Shown here piece after piece: positions 22,870-33,168 of a DNA stretch of 64,000 bases (position 1 is its first letter; every line of letters begins with the position of its first letter). Source of the DNA: Amphimedon queenslandica (lineage: Eukaryota; Porifera; Demospongiae; Haplosclerida; Niphatidae); assembly GCF_000090795.2 (NCBI RefSeq), contig NW_003546426.1, forward strand, positions 85,238 through 149,237, read 5' to 3'. Made by a program: the position numbers and the translations under genes. The notes beneath the pieces were generated by a model. It was not told the origin of the DNA. It worked only from the letters and a program-made list of their open reading frames with translations, and did not search any database.

Positions 22870-24020
22870 CAGTCAAACCTGTTCTTGTAGACACCAGGAA
22901 TTTGTTCAGAATTTTAGCATAGTCCTCATGTGGGTTCTTGTCAAGTTGCTTAAAATTTTTACAAAGCTATACAGGGTACTTTCAAAAAAATTACTATAGG
23001 GGGAAAATTTTTCATTTGTAAAATAATGTTTTTGTGCTGTATGGAAGCTTTGAGCTAATTCAATAATTGCATTTTTAAGAGTTTGTAAACTTAAAGCTAC
23101 TGAAAAATCATGCCAAGTTCCTGTACTATTATAATAGTACATATGGACTTTGGCCAAATTTTGCCAAAAATGACTAGGACAGGATTCGCTATCTTTTATT
23201 TTTTTATATGTTCTAATTTTGTGTAGAAAGTTTGAGCATTCCAATAATAATTGGATGTTTACAAATTTTTAAAGCTGCTACAAAATCGGGCAAATGTCAC
23301 TATACTATAGTACAGGAAAATTAGTCAAATTATGCCAAAAATGAGTTGAAGAGAATTCTCTATTGTAAAATTTTAATGATACACATACATGTATGTAGTG
23401 TGGAAAGTTTCCAATTAAATTAGATTTTTAGAAAGTTTTAAAGGTTACTCAAATTTGCGTCAGAGACCCTGTACTATAGAGTCTTTGGCCAAATTTCACC
23501 AAAAACAATAGAAGAGAGCTCTCCAATTGTATACTCTTTCTGATACATGTACATATACGTGTTCTTAAGCTGTGTGGTAAATATGAGTTCATTTTGCATT
23601 TTTACAAATTTTTCTACTTACTCAAAAAATTATGCTATAGTACAGAGTCTTAATGACTACAATAAATTTCTCCATTTAAAAATAATATTTATTCCTGTTA
23701 TTTATAGTTTATTTTGATCAAAATTGATTTTTTAATTAAAATTTTAAAGTTACTCCAAATGCGATGTACATGTATTATATTGCTTGTCAGTTCATGAAGC
23801 ATACTGTTTAGTTCACTTAGCATATGCTTTGCGGGAAACTTTAATGGATAGCTTAACACCTCAAAAATCAGGAAAGTAGTATTGGGTCCAATACTACTAA
23901 TACACATTTATTGTCACAATACAATAAATGCGTACTAATGAATCTATAAAATAAAAACATTTTCATAATCAGGACAGTATTATTGGGTCCCAAGGTGTCC
24001 AGAATAGACAGGTTTGACTG
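22870..24020. mobile_element. Non-autonomous DNA element with CAGTCAAACCTGT ends
   Basis: The left end CAGTCAAACCTGTTCTTGTA and the right end (inverted CAGTCAAACCTGTCTATTCT) form imperfect terminal inverted repeats about 1.15 kb apart, each followed by a GACACC word. Ends beginning CAG with AAACCT are typical of pogo/Tigger-type elements, so that affiliation is suggested. There is no transposase; the interior is mostly ~180-base monomer copies. Confidence 0.6.
22900..23660. repeat. Array of about four ~180-base satellite-like monomers
   Basis: Successive units share the order 'ctatagtacagg', 'tttggccaaattt', 'ccaaaaatga', 'gagaattctctat', a 'tgtgtagaaagtttgag'-type word and 'aaattggatttttacaaa'. 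They are diverged but in direct tandem order, which shows the dispersed copies elsewhere are monomers of a satellite-like family. Confidence 0.65.
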
Positions 24021-24378
24021 CATACCATTATAACAGGAGAAAATTTTGGTAAATTTAGTGTTTTGATATGCTGCCATTTAATCCATTATGTGCATGCCCA
24101 ATGGCACACAACTACAGATTTGTTAATTAAAATACACCAATCACAAAATTAGCAATTGTACAAATTTTACGCCTCCAAATCCATTAGGTAAATGGTACGT
24201 TATAACTTAACTTACCCTGTGAATTACTATTCTTCTTCAGATTAAGAAATATAAAATCAATAAATTCAAAACCAGTAGAGAGATGTGCTGCTATTTGAGA
24301 ATCTGATCATCTGAGACAATGAAACTAAAAGGTAGAAGGTTAATTTAAAAATAAATAATAATGACAAGATCTAGTCAG

Positions 24379-24434
24379 CCAGACCATTACATAGTTGTTT
24401 GGGTGGACGGCCATCCAAATGATGAATGGTCTGG
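24379..24434. repeat. 56-base hairpin (CCAGACCATT...AATGGTCTGG)
   Basis: Outer arms CCAGACCATT and AATGGTCTGG pair perfectly. Inner arms 'tttgggtgg' and 'ccatccaaa' also pair, around a 4-base loop. It lies in non-coding spacer, and its function is unknown. Confidence 0.6.
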
Positions 24435-25500
24435 TAGGCAATACTGTGAATCATATAAAAATTCCTGGTCCAGGCAATTCACTAGAAAATTTTTTGGCAT
24501 AGAATAGTGTGATTCTAAAGCAAACAACACAATGAATAGTTTACATAATAATAGTGTTTATGAATACCAGTTTATATTGTGTCATGTTTATCATTATAGG
24601 AGCATTGGGAATAGTAAATACAGAGAACTGTTATGAGGGGAATTTTATAATAGTCATTAAAGTCATAGCTCTCAAACATTAAAGCATTTTTATTGGCACA
24701 TTGTTGACTGTTTGCTATCCTGTTATTATTTTGCCTTAACAAAGACTATAGCCTTTGCAATTTTTGAGCAACTTCAAAAAATTCATAAAAAATCCAAATT
24801 TGATCGGAATTAGCTCTATGGTATAGTGCTTTAATTTTGTGGAGCTTAAATTTTGCAGATTAATAAAAATCAACTTTTCACAAAAATAACTTCTGCAGAT
24901 TCGTAATACCCTCTAAGCACTTAACTTAATTTATGGGCTGCTAGAAGTGAATACTTGCGGTGTCCTATCATTATTTTTATGGTTTTGTATCACAACAAAT
25001 GGCACAAAAATTAAACTAGACTCTATACGGGCAACATTTAACCCACCATCTACAAGTACCTCACCACATATAGTATATACTAGATTAAGGCGTGGACACT
25101 TTAAAGTTTAATTGAAATTTGAGCAATATATACAGGTTTCATAATCAAAAGAGCTCACAATACACTCATTCATTGATAAAACTAACATGAGAGCCAGACT
25201 GCCAGAGAGAGTAGGCTGTAGGCGATAACTTTATGATTCTTTATTACAGCCAAACCAGGTCTGGAAATGAACTATCCCCACCACACGTCAACAGTAATAG
25301 CAATCAGCTGTTGCTGGGCTTTTATTTGAAATTTTATTACAAGATGATGACACAGCAATTAGGGGAAATCCCCTAGTTGGCATGAGTCAGTATTAGTATG
25401 AAATACATAATTATTTTTGTCTAACTGAGTAGCATGTGTTAGTGACCAAACTATAAGCATTAAAATAATTTCTCTACAATAAAATCTAGTATTAATTCAG

Positions 25501-28500
25501 TTAAAACAAGTCCTGCAAGTCAAAATTAGCCAGGTTAGCACCTTCAGACCAAGCAGCATGAGAACTGTTGTCTATTTCTCCAGCATGAATATTGTCTGAT
25601 AGCAGACGATGTCCCTCTCCACCTATAGCAGCACCACACTCTGGACACTTTCCAACTTGAGTAGCTCCACCACATTCGCCGATAGCATAAAAATGACCAT
25701 TGGGACACTTGTACCATGCACCTTTCTGAATATCTGCCATAGCTTTTACTATTATTGCTAACTCTTCTTTTGTAACCCCACCAATGCTGTATTTATTCCC
25801 AAGGCTCCTCATCATTTTTTGTATCGCTGTACTTTGTTCGTCAGTGAGCATTGAATTTCCTCCTTGCCCACAGGTAAGTAACAACCTCGCTTGATCAATC
25901 ATATCTTGTTGGTCAGTTTGCTCAAGCTTCCTTTGTTCTTTATTAATAACAGCTTGCAAAGAGCACAACTGACTCAAACAATGTAGCCTCATAACTTCAC
26001 CTTTAGCACTCACACTCTGCTGAGGTGTAAGGTAATTGGTATTTAGAAAACTGACAAGTTGAGTGGTTTGAAATATTAATATTTCTTGCTCGATTTGAAG
26101 TCCGTTGGGGAAGAGTATTGAATTTGGGAGTGAATGAAGCAGCTTGTATATTCCAGCAATGTGTGGTAAAAAATCAACTTGATTCTTAACAGTGACTGCT
26201 TCATGAGGAAATATCAATGGTATGCCATGTCTTGTATTGGAACTAGCATTTTCAAGTCGTTTCGTGATAATACCGAAAATAATGCTTAACTCAGTACAAA
26301 ATTTCACGTCATTTTGTATTTTAAGTACTTCACTTAGCAGATGAGATGCTTCAGTATTATTTCTTAACACTTGCTTCTTTACAGCTTCCATATCAGCTAT
26401 TGTCTGCTTTATAATATTACCATAACGAAGGCTGCGGTGAATAGGCGTCTTGCATTTTGGACATTCTATATACTTGATTAAGTGACCTGTATCTGTTCTT
26501 TGAGCAGCACCATCCATCCAGTAGTCCATTGCTTTCACTTCAAATATATGTGAGCAGTCTTTTAATTCAATAAAATGAGCATCATCTTCATCTTCATCAC
26601 CAAAGAATATATCTTTAACTTGGTCTTCATTACATATACGGCAGAGTTTAGGGCATTCTTCTCCACACAGGCCAATACAAGGATGCTTACACTTAAGAGG
26701 TTTTGTGCAGGGTCGATTACACCTGGGTCTGTTGCATGGCTCACCACATTTAGCAGTACAAGTGTAATGCTGGCATTTCCATTGACACGGTTCACGGCAG
26801 GGAATGCATGGCTCATAACAGAGTTTACGACATTGACTGTGATGACAGTAATTGTTGCATAATTGGCGACATGGTGGGCAGCTTGACGTACACGAAAAAG
26901 AGCAAAAGTGGCCACAGGCTAAGGTACGATCACATTTCTCGGCACAGGCTACATGAAGCCTACCTTGTGAACACTTCCCACATGTTCCCACACAGTCATG
27001 ACCACAATCCAGTTTTTTCTTACATGGGACAGTGCATATAAACTCATTCTCACTAGTACTGCAAGGAATACTAACACTATGCCCACAAAGTAGCCTCTTG
27101 GATTTCTTAGTCTTGCATGTGCTTGAGGACCCACAAGGCTCTGAGCACTTCTTCCAACACTGATGGCCACAGTCGAGAATCCTGCTACACTCGTTATTAC
27201 AACTGACCTCAGAGGGATCCTTGTGACACTTGACATTTACAAGATGACCACAATCTAACAACTTTTGTTCAATAGTTTGACATGGTAAACAGCCATCCAG
27301 ACACTCAAAACACTTTCTAATACATCTGTGACCACAGGGTAGCCTCTTGGAGCAATTCTGCTGACATTTATAAATACTCTTGTGCTCCTGGTCTATTGGA
27401 TGGCACGGACTACGACAGACATGGCCACAATCTAATCGAAATCCGCATTTTTGAAGACAGCCTCCCTCTGGACATTTTGAGAAGTCCTCAGCTTCTTTGG
27501 CAATGGTCACCTCTTTAGGATGGACCTGACAGCACAAAGGAAGACCATCCCCAACACGTCCCTCTCTATCCATTTGATTCAATATTGCTGGCCACTTTGT
27601 TGTGTCTTTGCTTCTCAGCATTGAGAGATTCCCAATCACAAAGAGGCCAGCTTTAGCACGTGAAAGAGCAACACAGACACGATTCTCGACTTTGAGGAAA
27701 CCAATTCGTTCTTCATTGTTACTCCTCACAAGTGACAGAATTATGATTTCATTTTCTTCTCCTTGAAAATCATCAACAGCAGCTACTCTGACCCCGTCAA
27801 ACTCATCTTTCCTCATATTTTGTCTTATTTCAAATAACTGGCCACGATACATGGTCAGTATGGTGACATCTGATCGCTGGTAACCTTGCTTCAACAAGTA
27901 TCGGGTCAAAGCTACCACATACTTAGCTTCAAATGTATTAGCATGACTTCTGACATCACCAGTTGGGTTCTCATTCTCTGGTTGACGATGATCAATAAAG
28001 AATAAATTCTTTCCGATTCCTTTGACATTACCATAAGCATAAACTGATTCATGGTTGTCAAGGCGGTCATAAATGTGGTTGCCAACAATACTTGCTATCT
28101 CAGGCCTCATTCTGTGCTGCTCGGTGAGTGTGGCTACAGGAACATCATTGAAGATCAGTCGTTCGAAGAGGGAAATGTGAAACCCATAATTCTTCTCAAG
28201 CTCATAATGTGTGACTTTAGGCTGGAGCTGCTTATGATCACCAATCATTATAAGTTGCTGTACACTGGAGCAAAGAGATGTTACAATGTGAGACTCCATT
28301 ACTTCAGCTGCCTCTTCTACTATGACAATTTTTGGATTTATGTATTTGAATATGTAGCTATGCTTAGCAGCACCAGTAGTGGTGACACCAACTACACTAG
28401 CACCCAATAGTGTAAGGGTATTCACTTCCTGGTCAATCTCCTGACATTCTCCAGCCAAACGATTGTATTGATCAGCAGTATGCTTTATGCTACCTTTAGA

Positions 28501-31340
28501 TAGTCGAATGTACTTGTTCAGCCAATACTGGTACAGGCGCCACCTTTTGTTTACATCATGTATTTTCCATACATCGGTCACTCTACTTGCTCTATCAGCG
28601 TTAAAGGGACGATTTTTGAAACCATCTTTGATAAGGTTTTTCCTCTTTTTTGAATCTAACTGTTTAACTTGCCAGCCTCCTTCACCTGCTGTTACTTTAG
28701 CTTCACGTTGTTTGGGTTCCTCCTTTGTTTTAAGGAACGGCATTACATTAATTTCCTCTTCTCCTTCAATGATACGATCCTCTTCTAATAGCTGTGGCTC
28801 ATCAAGTACATCTATAAAATTGCCTTCTTTCTCCTCCTCAATGCCTTCAATTACGAGGCCTCCCTTTATTTCATTTGAACTGTTGTCTTCTAACGGTAAA
28901 CTATCAGCAATTGCTGCTTGAATGTCGTCATCTTCTTCAATTTGTGGTCCTGCCACAAACCATAGTCCCAGCCAGTAGTCAATGATCTTGTCAGGAGAAA
29001 TGGCACTGGTTTCTATTGACTTCAATTGGTAATAATGATTCTCATCTATCACCATCCCCAACTCATCTAGTGTGAGTATCTTGCCTTCATTAGCATCAAT
29101 AGCTTTAAGGGCAGTCTCGATAAAGTCTTGTTGAGTCTTCATTTTAGATCGATTATCTCTAATTCTTTTGTATAAATGACTTGGTACGGCATGCTCACTC
29201 TTTAGCTTTGAGACAAGTTTTGCCATTACACAATCCCCAACCTTTTCATTCTTGCAACGTCCACCCACTCGCACTACTTTTGGCTTCTCTTCCTGATGAC
29301 CAACCTTTAGGTCTAAGACTCCCTCAAGGAACTGGTCCAGTGCATGGTTGGTATAACACACAACTAATATTGGGCTATTGTTGCATTTATCCCAAACAGT
29401 ACGATTCTGAAGAAGAGCTTCAACTATCTTGAGACCAATGTACGTCTTACCAGTGCCAGGAGGACCTTGGATCACTGATATTTCTTGAGAGAGTGCCATC
29501 TGCAATGCAGCAAGCTGTGACCCATCAAAAACAGATGTGCAATTTGGTGGAAAAGGCTTGGTAATGTCAATACGTCGTAATGGGCCTTTTGGCTTAAAAA
29601 CACTATTCAGATCAAGACTTGTGCCGGGTTTTAGATACGATGGAGGCTTTATGCTTTCTCCTTTGCAATACCCTCCCACAATATATGGCTTAAATGGCAT
29701 CTGCTCAGGTCTGATTAACTGCAGACCAAGAAGAGCATGACGATACGCTTCAAAGTAAGCACTAGACTCAACCATTTGAAACTCGGTTGATGGATCAATT
29801 GTAAAGGGGTTAAAATCATCTCCTTCAAATTTAACGACCAACTGCCCACTCTGAAGCGCTGCTGCATCACGTTTTATTACACTAGCAAAACAAACAGAGC
29901 GGAAACTATCTTGAGAGAAACAAAGGAGTGAACCGTATATGAGACGACGTGAGTGCTCCCAACGAACTCGAGAAAAACGTGAGACATCAAACTGGATAAG
30001 AAAAGCTGTTCCAGTATAAACACAAACAGGCATGAGCACACGAACCTTGGAATACAGCTGGACCTTAGCTCCAGTAGTAATACCTATAATGAATAATAAC
30101 AAATAATAGCATTACATGACACACAAGAGCACTATAATTACATTCATGCACTGTAGTTTCTCATCCACAGGTATTATATGCTAATAGATAATAATGTGAA
30201 TTGGTAGTTTCACTAGAATTATTTATTACTGAGAGTACATGTATGAATTGTTGATGTGGCATGTGTAACAAGAAACAATGAATCTGATTGGAATGGCCAA
30301 GTGTAAAATAGTCCCTTGTCAATGTAAATTTTGAAATTATGAGAACATGTACATTGTAGCTTAGAATAAACAATCATCAACAATTAGAACTGAAAATTAC
30401 ATGAATGCTATTTACCTTGTAAATAATTGTGGATTCCTTCACGTAAAGGTCCCATGAAATCTTCACGAAGAAGACGGAACTGAACATCAAGGTAATGATC
30501 CCAGCTACGATATGATCCTTTCGTCAAATTTGGTCTAAGAAATGGTTTCTCTTGATTATTCTTTATTTCGTCTGGCTGAGGTAATATCTCAATCATACGA
30601 AAGTCATCTGGTGGTTCAAGATCATGAGGATTGATATCTGGTGCAGCTGCTCGATCTGATGATGCACGAACGGCTATTTCAGCTTTCCTTCGTTTAATAA
30701 ATTCTGCCTTTTTGTCACAAAAAGTAACATCATATTCAGAAAAGATCTTTGAAAGAGCGGCATCACAGTCAGGCAGACTGCTCATAGCATCTCTGAGTTC
30801 TGACTGTGGGAATGCAAACACTGTGGATTGTGGTATATTGGTGATGCAGAATTTTCCCAATTCAATGACTGGGCGCAACTGATGACATTTCATTGATGTC
30901 TGTATGTACTCTTTTAGCTTCATCATAAAAGCAGCACAATTATCAAAAACTTCACTAATAAATCTAGCAGAGAGAGAGGAGTCCGCCCCCGAACACGAGA
31001 GGGCATGGAGAATACCGATGAGAAATTTTATGTTTCTCATGTCAAGGAACCTTTCATACTGAAATGCTTTAATGAAGGCGCGTTGTTCATTTTGAACTCT
31101 GTCTAGTACACCATGAGAACTAAGCTTGCTTAGCTCACGAATAGTATCAAATGTCCACCAGTTGTTCGAGCCGCTAGCGAATGATACGGACGCCGACCCT
31201 CTATCCCCTCTATCGTGGCCACGATGGCCTAGATCATCACTCTGTGAGTTATGGTGTCTTCCTCTCCCTCCTCTACCTCGGCCACGTCCTTGTCCTCTTC
31301 TGTTTTGTCCTCTACCTCTTCCATAGCCATTGTGGTCCAT
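25501..31340 (-). CDS. ZNFX1: ZNFX1-like gene C, conventional form, two coding exons
   Basis: The exons are 30416-31340 and 25501-30083, joined at a GTAAAT donor and a TTATAG acceptor in phase 1, giving 1835 residues (vertebrate ZNFX1 is about 1900). Residues 1-60 are RG-rich. A helical domain follows, then the SF1 helicase: GPPGTGKT near 519, an acidic insert around 690-790, VEEAAEVMESH near 897, GDHKQLQP, EQHRMRP, FQGEENE and ALSRAK. NFX1 fingers (about nine CGHxC...C units) come next. The C-terminal RZ finger near 1767 (KGAWYKCPNGHFYAIGECGG ... CPEC) has the canonical ZNFX1/RNF213-type sequence that copies A and B have lost. It is therefore the likely direct ortholog of other animals' ZNFX1. 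It is divergently paired with AIDA, with 131 bases between start codons. Confidence 0.95.
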
Positions 31341-31471
31341 ACTTTTGTTAACATTGACTTTCTGCGTGAACTACGTGGCTTCCCTTTTTTTAAATAGGGG
31401 AAACCCCTACCCCGCCATTCGTATATCATAGCGACAGGCTCCTCCTTTTTCTTGGTAACAGAAAAACATTA
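31341..31471. promoter_or_regulatory. Bidirectional promoter between ZNFX1-C and AIDA
   Basis: Only 131 bases separate two divergent start codons, so both core promoters and 5' UTRs must share this interval. No clear TATA box is seen. Confidence 0.55.
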
Positions 31472-33061
31472 ATGGCGGCTAGTAGCTCGGGAACAAATGT
31501 AGACGAGAAAAGGAAACTTTTAAATGAATGGCTCACTCACTTGGATGAAGCTAACAGTAAGAGACAATGGGGACAAGTAGTAGAAGCGGCTCAGCATTAC
31601 ACCAGGTGAATAATAGGGAGAAAGAATATGATAGGTGCCTCAGGGGCTGCTTAATCTATGTACTGTGCCTTTATTATGCATAGGATTGCTAGGCAAATGA
31701 GAGATTACACCTCACAGGAATCTTTTACTTTCAGTGACCATGAAAAGGTAGGATGGGTACTGTATGTATCTAGTATGCATAATGGGAGATTTTTAGAGGA
31801 TTAAAAGTCTAGTCTCGTGTAATGAGAGTACACGAGACACCAGTACAGAGTACACCAGTATCCATGCCTCCAGGAGGCACAGAGGGTATGGTCTGGCTAT
31901 GTGAGACTAGATACATTTACCAAAATAAAACCATTATGCACATGCTCAATAGCACCACAAGTTTATTGAATTTTAAACTGTAAATCACAGAATCAGATCA
32001 TCCATAATTACCTGCGACACAATTTTTAATCAAAATAACTATGCAAGCAATTTGAGCTTTGCTATATCCAAATTCTATTTCAGTATCAATGTAATGTCAG
32101 ATTTAACTTTAACCCATCAAACTGTCAGTCCCTTTTATGCTGTGTAATTGTATCCTTACTGTGTACTCTTGATGATAATTTTATGTGGCACTTACCAGTA
32201 TTATTTTTACAATAATGCACTATAGCGTTATTTGCAACAAGCAAAACAAGATTTGCATGACCAGGCAGTCACACTTCGGGATTTTGCTGCAAGCAAGGAT
32301 CATGATAGCAAGATAATAGACAACATCAAACAAGGTATGATTCATTTTATAGTAGATTAATGCTTTTAATTTTGTGTAGTTTTAATGAGTTTAAGTATTG
32401 AAACCGTTCCTAAAGGTACAGTAAGTTGCTGAACAACTGCTCTTGCTTACCACTTATTCTGCAATAGGACTTCCGACACTGGTTCCTTTGTCACGATTAA
32501 GCATTGTTGTTGAACGAATTGGACTAAAAAATGCAGCACAACACTCTCAACCTTTCATCAAGATATCTGTACTTTGTTAGTTCAATTGATCTATGTAATA
32601 ATAAATTAAAATTAATATTTTTATAGCACAGGAAGGTACACCAATCGAGGATACATATGAGACGCCATATTCATCAAATTTTGAAAAAGATTACATTATT
32701 TTTAATTGCAATCCAATCAAATTAAAGACTCCAATGTCACAATTACCTACAGGTGACCAATAGTATTATGATAGTTTGATTAACTTCTTGTAGGATGTGC
32801 CATATTTTTTGAACTCTGTCATTATAAGCACAGCAAGAGAAAGACAAGCACCAAATGTTTTGCTTTTATGGAGCAAGATGAAGTGAAGCAAGGACCAATA
32901 GCACTTGAAATGTAAATACATGTACATGTATTCAAAAATTTATCATGAATCAATCTTTTTTTTACAGTTATAAAAAACCTACTGATGTTACTCGAAAGAA
33001 ACTCAATCTTCTGACTAGGAAAGAGCTTTATCTTCATTTAACATTATCATTTTTTTACTAG
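31472..33061 (+). CDS. AIDA: AIDA (axin interactor, dorsalization-associated), seven exons
   Basis: The exons are 31472-31605, 31684-31747, 32226-32334, 32468-32575, 32627-32752, 32794-32911 and 32968-33061. All have GT-AG borders and sum exactly to 250 codons plus stop (human is about 306). Residues 1-100 form the helical N-terminal domain (for example QWGQVVEAAQHYTRIARQM against human SWGQLVEAIDEYQILARHL). Residues 110-250 form the C2 domain, with RIGLKNAAQHSQPFIKISV, then STKCFAFMEQDEVKQGPIAL and KKPTDVTRKKLNLLTRKELY, matching human AIDA. In vertebrates AIDA binds Axin and blocks its JNK activation, and the C2 domain binds membranes. It is tightly followed by ARMT1 (107 bases). Confidence 0.93.
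31809..31910. mobile_element. Small inverted-repeat element with CTAGTCTC ends in AIDA intron 2
   Basis: CTAGTCTCGTGT at the left and GTGAGACTAG at the right are inverted copies about 100 bases apart. An extra internal inverted copy (gtctcgtgt/acacgagac) is present. The tips match the hairpin at 961-1009. Confidence 0.55.
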
Positions 33062-33077
33062 TATTTATTTTTATTCT

Positions 33078-33078
33078 T

Positions 33079-33117
<39 letters not shown>
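33078..33117. repeat. (ATT)n microsatellite between AIDA and ARMT1
   Basis: About a dozen ATT triplets fill part of the 107-base spacer separating AIDA's stop codon from ARMT1's start codon. No AATAAA polyadenylation signal is seen in this spacer. Confidence 0.85.
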
Positions 33118-33119
<2 letters not shown>

Positions 33120-33168
33120 CTAATTAATTCGCCACTCCATAAGAAGGTGGGGCTGGTCATATCTCAAG

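Larger units (their letters stand above)
21631..25500. other. Spacer between genes B and C
   Basis: No gene is supported. The segment should include the 5' UTR/promoter of B and the 3' UTR of C. It holds an inverted-repeat element (22870-24020), copies of the ~180-base monomer, a block (24237-24352 and 24540-24710) matching the region 5' of gene A, and 25190-25290, which matches 12820-12920. Confidence 0.6.

Noticed and set aside
22141-23907. Small open frames in the B-C spacer
   Set aside because: They lie in or near repeat arrays, have low-complexity AT-driven composition, and show no splice or domain support.
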